From: Flavobacteriales bacterium
GTDB lineage: Bacteria > Bacteroidota > Bacteroidia > Flavobacteriales_E > Vicingaceae
NCBI GenBank assembly: GCA_020635815.1
Contig: JACJZB010000001.1
Location: 558,001 to 622,000 of the forward strand
Length of the DNA stretch: 64,000 nucleotides
Reading direction: 5' to 3'
The notes under the pieces were generated by a model. It did not search any database and was not told the DNA's origin. It was given only the letters and a program-made list of their open reading frames with translations. The stretch's first letter is position 1, and each line of letters opens with the position of its first letter. Below, piece after piece: positions 52,495-62,063 of this stretch. The position numbers and the translations under genes were made by a program.

Positions 52495-52537
52495 AAAAAG
52501 AGGTGCATAAATCAAAAATTATGCACCTCTTTTTTTT
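52495..52537 (+). terminator. Terminator of the sulfur/efflux locus
   Basis: AAAAAGAGGTGCATAA (52495-52510) pairs perfectly over 16 bp with 52519-52534, then the T run continues to 52537. It is 15 bp after the rhodanese stop and very strong, closing the block that begins at 41016. Confidence 0.93.
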
Positions 52538-52568
52538 GTTATCAACCCTAAAAAAAGGGTTACTTTTG
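52536..52568 (+). promoter_or_regulatory. purF promoter
   Basis: TTG (52536-52538) and the exact -7 box TACTTTTG (52561-52568) are spaced by 22 bp. The start codon is 29 bp after the box. No purine riboswitch fits in the space. Confidence 0.65.
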
Positions 52569-52597
52569 CAAAAGCATTTCACTACTAAAAACAAAAA

Positions 52598-54496
52598 ATG
52601 AGCGACGCAATTAAGCACGAATGTGGTATAGCAATGGTAAGATTGTTAAAACCGCTTGATTATTACATTAAAAAATATGGTACAGCAACTTATGGTTTAG
52701 ATAAGATGTACCTTATGATGGAGAAACAACACAACCGTGGACAAGATGGTGCTGGAATCGCAAATATTAAGTTTGATGTAGAACCTGGACAACGATACAT
52801 TAGTAGATATCGTTCGAATGCAGATCAACCCATCAAAGAAATTTTCGGAAAGATTAATAACAAGTTTCAAGAGGTTTATGATAAAGACCCTGCACTAATG
52901 AAAGATGCAGATTGGTTAAAGAAAAATGTTGCTTTTACTGGAGAAGTCTCTTTAGGTCATCTTCGTTATGGAACTTTTGGTGGGAATAGTATTGAACAAT
53001 GCCATCCATTTTTACGCCAAAATAATTGGATGACTAAAAATTTAGTGGTTGCAGGAAACTTTAATTTAACCAATGTAGATGAACTTTTTGATATCTTAGT
53101 TTCGATAGGACAGCATCCAAAAGAAAAATCTGACACGGTTACCGTAATGGAAAAAATCGGACATTACCTGGATGCAGAGAATCAAGAAATATTTGACAAG
53201 TACAAAGAATTAGGATACAATCACATTGAAATTTCTAAAAAGATTGCTTCAGAATTAGATGTGCAAAAAATGCTTGTCAATTCTGCTATGGAGTGGGATG
53301 GAGGATATGCAATGGCAGGTTTGTTAGGTCATGGTGATGCTTTTGTGTTGAGAGATCCTTCAGGAATTAGACCCGCTTTTTACTATCAAGATGATGAGGT
53401 GGTGGTAGTTGCATCAGAGCGACCAGTTATACAAACGGCTTTTAATGTGCCTATTGAAAGTGTTCAAGAAATTACACCAGGTCATGCTTTAATCATTAAA
53501 AAAAATGGTGATACGAGTATGAAGCAGGTTAGAAAGCCACTTGAAAAAACTGCATGCTCGTTTGAAAGAATTTACTTTTCGAGAGGTAGCGATAGAGATA
53601 TTTATAAAGAACGTAAACAATTAGGAAGAAATGTTTGTGATCAATTATTAAAATCAATCAATTATGATTTAAAAAATTCAGTTTTCTCGTTTATTCCAAA
53701 TACCGCAGAGGTTTCATTTTATGGCATGATGAAAGGCTTGCAAGATGAGCTGAACAAAATCAAACTAAGAAAGATTAAAGAATTAGGTGATAATCCTTCT
53801 GATGAACAATTGCAAGAAATTTTAGCACTTAGAAACAGGATAGAAAAAATTGCTATAAAAGATGCTAAACTAAGAACTTTTATTACGCAAGATAATAGTA
53901 GAGATGACTTGGTTGCTCACGTTTATGACATTACTTATGGTAGTGTTTATCCAACTGATAATTTGGTGGTAATTGATGATTCTATTGTAAGAGGAACAAC
54001 ACTTAAGCAAAGTATATTAAGAATTTTAGATAGACTTAATCCTAAAAAAATTGTAGTAGTTTCATCTGCCCCTCAAATTCGCTATCCGGATTGTTATGGT
54101 ATTGATATGGCTAAATTGAATGATTTTATTGCATTTCAAGCAGCTATTGAATTGTTAAAAGAAAATGGCAAAACACAATTAATTCAGGATGTTTACAATA
54201 AATGTAAAGCTCAAGAAAATCATCCAAAAGAGCAAATTGTAAACCATGTAAAAGAAATTTATGATGCCTTTACAGCTGAAGAAATTTCTAAAAAAATATC
54301 TGAATTATTAACACCTCAAGCGATTAATGCGGAGGTTGATATTGTTTATCAAACCATAGAAGGATTACATGATGCTTGTCCTCATCATACAGGAGATTGG
54401 TATTTTACAGGAAATTATCCAACACCTGGAGGGAACAAAGTGGTAAACAGAGCTTTTATTTATTATTATGAAGGCAGAAACGAAAGGGCTTATTAA
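52598..54496 (+). CDS. purF: Amidophosphoribosyltransferase, long Bacteroidota form
   Basis: First committed step of purine synthesis: PRPP and glutamine to phosphoribosylamine. 632 residues, about 125 longer than the E. coli enzyme. After an 8-residue propeptide the Ntn nucleophile is Cys9 (KHECGIAMVRLL). Glutaminase blocks NRGQDGAGIA, GEVSLGHLRYGTFG and the PRPP-loop NLVVIDDSIVRGTT are intact. Additional segments (about 210-240 and 375-420) and a C-terminal tail with TGDWYFTGNYPTPGG account for the length. Its stop codon overlaps the convergent kinase gene by three bases. Confidence 0.93.
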   Translation: MSDAIKHECGIAMVRLLKPLDYYIKKYGTATYGLDKMYLMMEKQHNRGQDGAGIANIKFDVEPGQRYISRYRSNADQPIKEIFGKINNKFQEVYDKDPALMKDADWLKKNVAFTGEVSLGHLRYGTFGGNSIEQCHPFLRQNNWMTKNLVVAGNFNLTNVDELFDILVSIGQHPKEKSDTVTVMEKIGHYLDAENQEIFDKYKELGYNHIEISKKIASELDVQKMLVNSAMEWDGGYAMAGLLGHGDAFVLRDPSGIRPAFYYQDDEVVVVASERPVIQTAFNVPIESVQEITPGHALIIKKNGDTSMKQVRKPLEKTACSFERIYFSRGSDRDIYKERKQLGRNVCDQLLKSINYDLKNSVFSFIPNTAEVSFYGMMKGLQDELNKIKLRKIKELGDNPSDEQLQEILALRNRIEKIAIKDAKLRTFITQDNSRDDLVAHVYDITYGSVYPTDNLVVIDDSIVRGTTLKQSILRILDRLNPKKIVVVSSAPQIRYPDCYGIDMAKLNDFIAFQAAIELLKENGKTQLIQDVYNKCKAQENHPKEQIVNHVKEIYDAFTAEEISKKISELLTPQAINAEVDIVYQTIEGLHDACPHHTGDWYFTGNYPTPGGNKVVNRAFIYYYEGRNERAY

Positions 54497-56319
54497 CTAT
54501 TTCTAAAAGTGATTGAGAAGTAAGCACCATTATCATTTTTAATGTTAAGCTTACCATCTATTTGTTCAGTAAGTATTTTTACTAAATCCATACCTAGCGA
54601 TTCTGTTTCTCCTTTTTCAAATTCAGGAGGTAAACCGATGCCATTATCTCTAATTACAAGCTGATATTGGTTGTCTTCAAGAATAGAAAGAGAAACTGTT
54701 AAGATGTTATTTTTTCTATCATTAAAAGCATATTTAAAAGCATTTGTAATTAGTTCAGATACGATTAGACCTAACGAAACAGCAATATCTAAATGGAGCT
54801 CAATTTTTGTAGGAGCATTTACAATACAATTCACATTCATTTCTTCATTTTTGTAAATAACACGTTGTTGTTCTACCAATTCAGTTAAATAAGAACCAAA
54901 ATCAATTTGACCAATATTTTGCGATTGATATAATTTTTGATGTACCAAAGCAATTGCATTTATTCGATGTTGAGTTTCATCAATTACATAGCGAGTAAGT
55001 TCATTATCAACAGCGTTGTGTTGTAGGTTTAATAAGCTAGAAATAACCTGTAAGTTGTTTTTTACTCTGTGGTGAATTTCTTTAAGTAAAAGCTCCTTTT
55101 CTTTTAATGCATCACCAATTATTATTTGATGTTCTTTTAAGGCTTTATTTTGTTTTTTTGATTTTTGAAAATGAAAGAATCCTAAAACTAAAAGAATCAT
55201 TATAAAAATAATAAAAGCAATGAATATTAAATTTTTAAATTTTTCACGTTCAACTCTTTTTTCTGACTGAACTATCTTAAGCTGTTGATCTTTAATTTTT
55301 TTAAGTTGCTTTTCTTGATTAAATAAGGCCTCTAATTCCTTTACTTCTTCTTGATTTTGTATATTATGTATGCTATCTTTTAAATGTGTGTATTGTTCAT
55401 AATATTTTAATGCTTGGTGTACTTGTTTTGCTTTTTTCGCAGTTAAATATAATCCATGATAGGCCCAGATAATTTCAGTATCACTACCAATTTTTTTACC
55501 AATAGATAATGATTTATTAAAACACTCTTTAGCATTTTTAGCTTTATTTTCTTTTAAAAAAAGCTCGCCTAAATTATAATAAACCATGGAAACTTCACTC
55601 AACCAGTTTTCCGATTTGTAAAACGATAATGCTTTGTTGTAATAATAACGTGCATTTTCAAAGTCATTTTTTTCGATATATAAAGCACCAATATTATTCC
55701 ACAAATCAGCCTTTAATGCTGTTTCATTATTTGCCCAATAAATCTCTGCATTTAAGTAATTGTTTAATGCTTCATCATATTTTTTATTGTCATAATACAC
55801 AATTCCTAAACCTGAATAAGTGTAACTTATACCACTACTATCATTTACAGATTTAAAAAATTTTAAACATTTTTTATAGTTGTAAATAGCTGATTGTACT
55901 TTTTGTAAATTTGAGTAAACATGACCAGCAACTAATTGTGTATTAGCAATTAGGGTATCTTTACCTAGTTCTTTAGCCCAATTCAATGATTTTAAAATTG
56001 TTCTGAGAGCAGAAGTGTTATCATTATTTTCTTTTTCTAAGATGGCTAGCTTATTAGCACTCTTAACCATAAGCATAGTATCTTGCACTTTCTGGCTTAA
56101 AAGTAAAGCCTTTTTTGCATAAACTAAGCCTTTTTCGGGTCTTGTAAACCTGTAATGATCGCTTAAATCAATAAAAACAAAAATAGAATCTTTACCCCCT
56201 TTAGCGTTTGCTAAATTATTTTTCAATTTTTTTTCTGAAGTTTCTGCATGTAAAATAATAGAAACGACAATAAAAATAATTGCTAATAGGCTTTTGTATA
56301 AAGGGATGTTAAATTTCAT
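54493..56319 (-). CDS. TPR-containing sensor histidine kinase (HisKA_2 type)
   Basis: 608 residues. Signal-like N-terminus (PLYKSLLAIIFIVVSIILHA), about six TPR units (residues 55-330), a TM helix at about 365-385 (NLIFIAFIIFIMILLVLGFF), then a HisKA_2 domain with the phospho-His in LKEIHHRVKNNLQVISSLLN (about 415-435). The HATPase domain has ELITNAFKYAFND and DNGIGLPPEF. There is no receiver domain and no response regulator nearby, so it is an orphan. HisKA_2 kinases usually feed a separate regulator. Confidence 0.9.
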   Translation of the reverse strand: MKFNIPLYKSLLAIIFIVVSIILHAETSEKKLKNNLANAKGGKDSIFVFIDLSDHYRFTRPEKGLVYAKKALLLSQKVQDTMLMVKSANKLAILEKENNDNTSALRTILKSLNWAKELGKDTLIANTQLVAGHVYSNLQKVQSAIYNYKKCLKFFKSVNDSSGISYTYSGLGIVYYDNKKYDEALNNYLNAEIYWANNETALKADLWNNIGALYIEKNDFENARYYYNKALSFYKSENWLSEVSMVYYNLGELFLKENKAKNAKECFNKSLSIGKKIGSDTEIIWAYHGLYLTAKKAKQVHQALKYYEQYTHLKDSIHNIQNQEEVKELEALFNQEKQLKKIKDQQLKIVQSEKRVEREKFKNLIFIAFIIFIMILLVLGFFHFQKSKKQNKALKEHQIIIGDALKEKELLLKEIHHRVKNNLQVISSLLNLQHNAVDNELTRYVIDETQHRINAIALVHQKLYQSQNIGQIDFGSYLTELVEQQRVIYKNEEMNVNCIVNAPTKIELHLDIAVSLGLIVSELITNAFKYAFNDRKNNILTVSLSILEDNQYQLVIRDNGIGLPPEFEKGETESLGMDLVKILTEQIDGKLNIKNDNGAYFSITFRNS

Positions 56320-56376
56320 TTGCGATTAAATTTAACGATATTATTATTAAATTGAGTGATATATTTTTTGTTTGGC

Positions 56377-56405
56377 TTGATTTCTAAAATAATTCAGCAT
56401 ATTTG
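56377..56405 (+). promoter_or_regulatory. Promoter of the RimB-RimK-M14 operon
   Basis: TTG (56377-56379) and CATATTTG (56398-56405, one mismatch to TAnnTTTG) are spaced by 18 bp. The start codon follows 31 bp later. Confidence 0.5.
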
Positions 56406-56436
56406 TAGCTTTATTTAAGTAGTTTTTAGTGAAAAA

Positions 56437-56886
56437 ATGAACAAGAGAATAGTTATTGGTCGGCAAGATATTGCTGATTTCCCTGAGTTAAATCTCGTTG
56501 ATATTCCAATTAAAATAGATTCAGGAGCTTATACCTCTAGTTTTCATTGCCATAATATTGAAGAATTTGAAGATAAAGGAATCAAGAAAATAAAGTGTAA
56601 TTTTTTAGATCCAGAGCACGAGCAATATCACGAAAAAGAATTTGTTTTTGAAAACTATAAAATTAGAAAAGTAAAAAGTTCTAATGGAATTACTGAAGAA
56701 AGATATAGTGTAGTAACTAAAATTGAAATATTTGATCAATTATTACCAATAGAATTAACCTTAACAGAAAGAGGCAGTATGCGTTTTCATGTTTTAATTG
56801 GGCGAAAATTTTTGTCTAAGAAATTTGTAATAGACACAGCATTAACTGACCAATCATTTAAAAAAATAATTAAACATTACCCTTAG
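56437..56886 (+). CDS. Retropepsin-like protease, RimB-like (PF05618 family)
   Basis: 149 residues. The motif KIDSGAYTSSFHCHNIE holds a single aspartic-protease-like DSGA signature, and the second half has FHVLIGRKFLSKKFVIDTAL. The family is called ATP-dependent zinc protease or retropepsin-like and is regularly linked with rimK; in Pseudomonas the corresponding RimB trims glutamate tails put on ribosomal protein S6 by RimK. Its stop is 1 bp from the rimK start. Confidence 0.85.
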   Translation: MNKRIVIGRQDIADFPELNLVDIPIKIDSGAYTSSFHCHNIEEFEDKGIKKIKCNFLDPEHEQYHEKEFVFENYKIRKVKSSNGITEERYSVVTKIEIFDQLLPIELTLTERGSMRFHVLIGRKFLSKKFVIDTALTDQSFKKIIKHYP

Positions 56887-56887
56887 C

Positions 56888-57760
56888 ATGAAAATAATAA
56901 TACTATCAAGAAATCCCAATTTATACTCTACCAGAAGACTAGTTGAAGCTGGTGAAAAACGTAAGCATGAGATGTTGGTTGTTGACCACACAAAATGCGA
57001 CTTGGTAATTGAAAAAAAGAAACCTCAAATATTTTATAAAGGAAAACCTTTAGAGGATGTAGATGCAGTAATTCCCAGAATTGGAGCATCAGTTACATTT
57101 TTCGGAACAGCAGTTGTTCGTCAGTTTGAAATGATGAAAGCTTTTACGGCTGTAGAATCACAAGCTCTAGTTCGTTCGAGAGATAAGTTAAGAAGTTTAC
57201 AGATATTAGCTCGTGCTGGTTTGGGTTTACCCAAAACTGCTTTTACCAATTATTCAAAAGATGTGAAATCTGTAATTAAAAATGTTGGTGGAGCACCATT
57301 GGTAATTAAATTATTAGAAGGTACACAAGGTGTTGGTGTGGTATTAGCAGAAAATAAAAATGCAGCAGAATCCGTATTAGAAGCATTTAATGGATTAAAA
57401 GCTAGGGTAATCGTACAAGAATTTATTAAAGAAGCTGGAGGTGCTGATATTCGTGCATTTGTTGTTGATGGTGTAGTGGTAGGAGCGATGAAAAGACAAG
57501 GGAAAGAAGGAGAATTCAGATCAAACTTACATAGAGGTGGTTCTGCAACCATTATTGAGCTTTCTGATGAGGAAGAAAATGCTGCTTTAAAAGCTGCAAA
57601 AGTTTTAGGTTTAGGTATTGCAGGGGTTGATATGTTACAATCTGAGCGTGGACCATTAATTATGGAGGTAAACTCTTCACCAGGTTTAGAAGGTATTGAA
57701 GCTGCAACAGGAAAAGATATTGCGAATACAATTATTAGGTATATTGAACGTCACGTTTAA
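56888..57760 (+). CDS. rimK: RimK-family ATP-grasp ligase
   Basis: 290 residues; adds glutamate to the C-terminus of ribosomal protein S6 in E. coli. The ATP-grasp fold shows DAVIPRIGASVTFFG, LVRSRDKLRSLQIL, GGAPLVIKLLEGTQGVGVVL (glycine-rich loop), IKEAGGADIRAFVVDG, and the Mg-binding MEVNSSPGLEGIE. It is between the RimB-like protease gene and the M14 deacylase gene. Whether S6 is the only substrate here is unknown. Confidence 0.93.
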   Translation: MKIIILSRNPNLYSTRRLVEAGEKRKHEMLVVDHTKCDLVIEKKKPQIFYKGKPLEDVDAVIPRIGASVTFFGTAVVRQFEMMKAFTAVESQALVRSRDKLRSLQILARAGLGLPKTAFTNYSKDVKSVIKNVGGAPLVIKLLEGTQGVGVVLAENKNAAESVLEAFNGLKARVIVQEFIKEAGGADIRAFVVDGVVVGAMKRQGKEGEFRSNLHRGGSATIIELSDEEENAALKAAKVLGLGIAGVDMLQSERGPLIMEVNSSPGLEGIEAATGKDIANTIIRYIERHV

Positions 57761-57762
57761 TT

Positions 57763-58731
57763 ATGGATAAGGACATATTTTCGTTTTTAGGGCAAAACAT
57801 AGAAAGAGGTAAAACTGTTCAAATTAACCTCGATATTGCTCGATTACATACACGAACTGCAGTTGAAGTTCCCGTAATAGTTGCTAGAGGAGAAAAACCT
57901 GGCCCAATTATTTTGTTTAATGCAGGCATTCATGGAGATGAAGTCAACGGCGTCGAAATTGTTCGTCAAATTATATCCAAAGGGTATCATAAACCTGAAT
58001 GTGGAACGGTGGTTTGTATCCCTGTTTTAAATGTGTTTGGTTTTTTACATAAAACACGTGAATTTCCTGATGGGAGAGATTTAAATCGTGTTTTTCCAGG
58101 CTCTAAAGAAGGTTCGCTAGCAAGCAGGTTTGCTTATTATTTAATGAAAGATGTAGTGCCTTATGTTGATTATTGTGTTGATTATCATACAGGTGCGAGT
58201 AGCCGATTTAATTATACCCATTTAAGAATAGAAGGAACAAACCCTAAAAGTATAGAGTTAGCCAATGTATTTGGTGCCCCATACATTTTATTATCAAAAC
58301 AGTTACCTAAATCGTTTAGGAGTGAAGCTGCTAAAATAGGTGTTGGAGTATTACTCTTTGAAGGAGGTAAGTCGTTAGATTTAGATCGAGCAGTAACCAA
58401 AGTTGGTGTAAAAGGAGCATTAAGAATAATGCATCATTTAGGAATGCGAGATTTCACAAAACAATTAAGTACTGAAACTTTTGTTGAGCCAATTACCTTA
58501 ACCGATTCTACATGGATGAGAGCTCGTCATTCAGGGATGTTTAGAACCTCTGTGAGTATAGGGACAAAAATTAAAAAAGGAATGGTTTTAGGTTCTATTT
58601 CTGACCCTTTTGGAGATTTTGAAAAACGAGTAATTTCGAAACATGATGGGGTAATTATTTGTTCTAACCATTCTCCATTAGTACATCAAGGAGATGCAAT
58701 TTTTCACATTGCTTTTAATAAAGAAGTGTAG
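57763..58731 (+). CDS. M14-like succinylglutamate desuccinylase/aspartoacylase family protein
   Basis: 322-residue zinc amidohydrolase. Zinc ligands are His and Glu of NAGIHGDEVNGVEIV and a His in CVDYHTGASSRFN; a glutamate in LLFEGGKSLDLDR is the probable base. The C-terminal part (about 235-322) resembles a barrel-sandwich. The gene is 2 bp after rimK; this trio (protease, RimK, M14) recurs in bacteria, so it may hydrolyse a RimK product or an N-acyl-glutamyl compound. No activity has been fixed. Confidence 0.85.
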   Translation: MDKDIFSFLGQNIERGKTVQINLDIARLHTRTAVEVPVIVARGEKPGPIILFNAGIHGDEVNGVEIVRQIISKGYHKPECGTVVCIPVLNVFGFLHKTREFPDGRDLNRVFPGSKEGSLASRFAYYLMKDVVPYVDYCVDYHTGASSRFNYTHLRIEGTNPKSIELANVFGAPYILLSKQLPKSFRSEAAKIGVGVLLFEGGKSLDLDRAVTKVGVKGALRIMHHLGMRDFTKQLSTETFVEPITLTDSTWMRARHSGMFRTSVSIGTKIKKGMVLGSISDPFGDFEKRVISKHDGVIICSNHSPLVHQGDAIFHIAFNKEV

Positions 58732-58789
58732 GTAGTTTTGAATAGCTGAATAATCAAAGTTTTGCCTAAGGAGTTTAACTTGTTATTCC

Positions 58790-60841
58790 TTACCAAATCT
58801 TCACTCTAATACTATCATTGCGATACATGGCATCGCCTTCTTTTACATTAAACGTTTCGTAAAACTCAGGTAAGTTACTTACCACACCATTCACTCTAAA
58901 TTTTGCTGGCGAGTGTACGTTGGTCATTACTCGGTGAGCCAAGGCTTCATCTCTACGGTTTACCATCCAAGCAAAACCATAACTTATAAAAAAGCGTTGC
59001 ATAGGTGTTAAGCCACCAATAATTACATTGTTTTTATAATGGTCGGTTTTCTTAAAAGCTTCTATGCCCATGGTTACCCCTCCTAAATCGGCAATGTTTT
59101 CGCCTTGGGTTGCATCGCCTTTAATGTGCATGCTGTCTAAAACGGTGTAAGCACTGTATTGCTCAACAATAAGTTGCGTTTTGGCTTCAAACTTTTCTCG
59201 GTCTTCAGCCGTCCACCAATCGTTTAGGTTGCCATTTTCGTCATACAAACTACCTTCATCATCAAACCCATGTGTTATTTCGTGCCCAAAGGTAGAGCCA
59301 CCAATAATACCGTACAATAAAGCATCATCAGGCATTTTGCCTTCGTAACCTGGAACAATAATATTACAAGCAGGTACCACAATTTCGTTAAATGATGGGC
59401 TGTAATACGCATTATAGGTTTGTGGGTACATTCCCCATTCATCTTTGTTTACTGGTTGCCCGTTTTTAGCCAACATGCGGTTAAAGGCCCATTGGTTAAG
59501 TTTAAGGATGTTCATTAAATAAGTTTTGCTATTTATTTCAACAGCACTCATGTCTTTCCATTTGTCGGGGTAACCCACCTTCATGTTAATTTTTGCCAGT
59601 TTAACCAATGCTTTTGCTTTGGTTTCTTCGCTCATCCAGTCTAAATCTTTAATGTGTTCAGCATAAACGGTTCTAATGTTTTCGCCAATTTCTTTCAGTT
59701 TTTCTTTGGTGTTTGCGGGTAAATATTCTTTCACATACACTTGTCCAATTAATTCGCCTAAGGCATCGTTGGTTTCATTTACAGCAGTTTCCCATCTTGG
59801 CTTTTTTTCGGTTACACCAGATAAAACAGTATTAAAAAAGTAAAAGTCTTCATTGTAAAAATCTTTAGAAAGATAAGACGCATAATCACTTACTAAATTC
59901 CACGTGCAGTAATTTTTCCAATCATCAATGGAATATTTGTTTAAGATAGGAGTGAGGGCTTTAAAAAAGCTAGGTTGACTTACCACTAATGAATCCATAG
60001 TGTTTAGATTCCATGCTTGTAAAAGGTTTTGCCAAAAATCAGTGCCTAAGTTTATTTTTAAATTACTTGTAGCCATTAAGTTGTAGTTACCATAAGGGTC
60101 TCTTAATGCTTCCATGCTTTTACTAACTTTAGCCAAATCGGTTTCAATTTGTAATATCGTATTAGACGTGGCTATTGCTTTATCCTCATTTTGGTTTAAC
60201 AATTCAAACATAATTTGAATATGGTTTACATATTCTTTTTTGATGTTAAGGGTTCTTTCATCGGTATTTAAATAATAATCGCGTTCGCCCAAGCCTAAAC
60301 CGCCTTGCCATAAATGACCTCTGTTAAAACTACTGTTTTTATCGTCTGGTCCTATCCAAAAATAAAATAAAGGAGAAACACCAATGGTATTTAAATGAGC
60401 AATGGCTTTTGGTAAATCAGCTAAAGAACTAATGTTGTCTATTTTTGTTAATTCTTCTTGTAATGGTGTAATGTTTAATTTTTCAAGTAAGGTAGTGTCC
60501 ATACTACTTTTGTAGAAATCGCCAATTTTTTGTTTGTTACTGCCTTTTTCTACATTGGCTAATGACGACTGGATGCAAATTTGTTTGATAGCGGCATTAA
60601 CAGAATCTTCTATGGTTTTAAAAATTCCATTACTTGTTTCACTTGCTTTTATTGGGTGTTGTTTAAACCAAGAGTTGTTGGCAAACATAAAAAAGTCTTC
60701 ATTTGCTTTGTAAGATGAGTCAATGTGTTGAATTAAAGGATCAACTTCTGTAATCGTTTCTACTTTTTTAGGGGTATCAGAACAAGCAAAAAATAGGATG
60801 GAAGCTAGAATTATCGAGCTTTTTATAATGTTTTTTATCAT
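58790..60841 (-). CDS. M13-family (neprilysin-like) zinc metallopeptidase lipoprotein
   Basis: 683 residues. A signal peptide with lipobox ILFFAC, and the peptidase M13 N- and C-terminal domains. Zinc site HEITH at about residues 520-524 (GSTFGHEITHGFDDEG), third ligand Glu in GENIADLGGVTMG. The C-terminus ends with VKIW, as family members end in CxVW or similar. It cleaves oligopeptides in the periplasm or at the cell surface. A possible -7 box (TACATTTG) is on the minus strand at 60870-60877. Confidence 0.92.
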   Translation of the reverse strand: MIKNIIKSSIILASILFFACSDTPKKVETITEVDPLIQHIDSSYKANEDFFMFANNSWFKQHPIKASETSNGIFKTIEDSVNAAIKQICIQSSLANVEKGSNKQKIGDFYKSSMDTTLLEKLNITPLQEELTKIDNISSLADLPKAIAHLNTIGVSPLFYFWIGPDDKNSSFNRGHLWQGGLGLGERDYYLNTDERTLNIKKEYVNHIQIMFELLNQNEDKAIATSNTILQIETDLAKVSKSMEALRDPYGNYNLMATSNLKINLGTDFWQNLLQAWNLNTMDSLVVSQPSFFKALTPILNKYSIDDWKNYCTWNLVSDYASYLSKDFYNEDFYFFNTVLSGVTEKKPRWETAVNETNDALGELIGQVYVKEYLPANTKEKLKEIGENIRTVYAEHIKDLDWMSEETKAKALVKLAKINMKVGYPDKWKDMSAVEINSKTYLMNILKLNQWAFNRMLAKNGQPVNKDEWGMYPQTYNAYYSPSFNEIVVPACNIIVPGYEGKMPDDALLYGIIGGSTFGHEITHGFDDEGSLYDENGNLNDWWTAEDREKFEAKTQLIVEQYSAYTVLDSMHIKGDATQGENIADLGGVTMGIEAFKKTDHYKNNVIIGGLTPMQRFFISYGFAWMVNRRDEALAHRVMTNVHSPAKFRVNGVVSNLPEFYETFNVKEGDAMYRNDSIRVKIW

Positions 60842-60904
60842 TTGAGTTGGTCTAAAAGTTAGGTTAATCCAAATGTAATAAAATAATTATTCTGGTTTAA
60901 GAAA

Positions 60905-61450
60905 TTAATTAAAGATAACCTTGTAACCTAAAGAGAAAGTAACGGGTGATAAATCTTTTGAAAAGGTAACACGGTGATAAGTTTTTAAGTATCTAATGTA
61001 GCTATCAACTTCCGAGTTTCTAATTGGGATAATTAACCCAATAGACCAATAACCATTTTTACGGGGTTTAAAGCTAAAATCAGTTCCGAAACCAACAGAA
61101 AGACCTTTGTAAGATTTACTCAAGCCCGACCCACCCTCTATTTTTATAAAAGTATTTCTACCATACATTAGCATTCCATAAGGGGTTACACGAGATGGTT
61201 TAGTTTCAGACATCATTCTTACTTTAGTTCCGAAATTAAATCCAAGGTCAGAAACAGCATAACCTATACCACCAAATACAGCGATATTGGTATGTAATGA
61301 TGTTGTTAAATTTATTCCAAAGCCACCATAATCAAGCCCGACACCTAAGCCAAAAGTGGTTTTGTCAATTCTTGAAGTTTGTTGATTTGCTTCTTGTCCT
61401 TTTAAGGATATAGCTATAATAAGAAGGCAGAGCGTAAATATTTTATTCAT
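60905..61450 (-). CDS. Secreted or outer-membrane beta-barrel protein, unknown
   Basis: 181 residues with a signal peptide (MNKIFTLCLLIIAISLKGQ). Mature sequence alternates as in small outer-membrane barrels: TTFGLGVGLDYGGFGIN, IAVFGGIGYAVSDLGFNFG, YGMLMYGRNTF, FSLGYKVIFN with a terminal aromatic-rich strand. No family or function recognised. It lies 29 bp downstream of another small secreted protein and 63 bp before the M13 gene region, all on the same strand. Confidence 0.65.
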   Translation of the reverse strand: MNKIFTLCLLIIAISLKGQEANQQTSRIDKTTFGLGVGLDYGGFGINLTTSLHTNIAVFGGIGYAVSDLGFNFGTKVRMMSETKPSRVTPYGMLMYGRNTFIKIEGGSGLSKSYKGLSVGFGTDFSFKPRKNGYWSIGLIIPIRNSEVDSYIRYLKTYHRVTFSKDLSPVTFSLGYKVIFN

Positions 61451-61479
61451 TATAAATTATAGTTAGGGTAATTTTCTAA

Positions 61480-62034
61480 TCAATTTTTTTGATTAACATA
61501 TCCACCTTGAATTATAAATTCCATAGGGTTAGCAAAATAACCATCTAAATCAATTTCAAAATAGGCAGGATCGAAGTAGAATCTTAAATTTAAATACATT
61601 TTTTTTTGTCCTACTTGGCTAGATAGACTCGTATAGATGTGATATTCTTCACTAATATGCAGCTCTTTGTTGTTCATATATAAATCGCCTTCAAGAATAT
61701 CATCTTGATTAGAGTTTTCATTGCTAAATAAGTCGAAAACATTACCACTTACTTTACCTGTTATTTTTATTAAAGAAGAATTGTTAAGCTGAAATAGACT
61801 GTCTTTAGTTGCATCTCCACTTGTAAAAGACGCCGTAGGAATTGAAATTTCAAATTGGTTTTTTGAAGAATAATAAGTAATTAAACACTCGTTCGTTTTA
61901 GTTATAAATGCGGTATCATTTGCTACTCCAAGTATTTCAGCCTTTACCTTTTTGTTAAATGGTTGAGCTATAGTAATTGAAGTTAAAGCAGTAAAAAATG
62001 TAAGTGCTATTAAGTGTTTATAATTTCTTTTCAT
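61480..62034 (-). CDS. Secreted protein of unknown function
   Basis: 184 residues after a signal peptide (MKRNYKHLIALTFFTALTSI, TIAQ). Beta-rich with phrases such as FELNNSSLIKITGKVSGN-like and MNNKELHISEEYHIY. No motif for catalysis or binding is visible. It is 29 bp upstream of the barrel protein gene and 29 bp downstream of the RlmI-type gene, so the three may be cotranscribed. Confidence 0.6.
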   Translation of the reverse strand: MKRNYKHLIALTFFTALTSITIAQPFNKKVKAEILGVANDTAFITKTNECLITYYSSKNQFEISIPTASFTSGDATKDSLFQLNNSSLIKITGKVSGNVFDLFSNENSNQDDILEGDLYMNNKELHISEEYHIYTSLSSQVGQKKMYLNLRFYFDPAYFEIDLDGYFANPMEFIIQGGYVNQKN

Positions 62035-62063
62035 AAAATTCTTAGTTAGTTGATAAACATCAG

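Noticed and set aside
52536..52597. A purine riboswitch before purF.
   Set aside because: Only about 30 nt lie between the -7 box and the ATG; no three-way junction can form.
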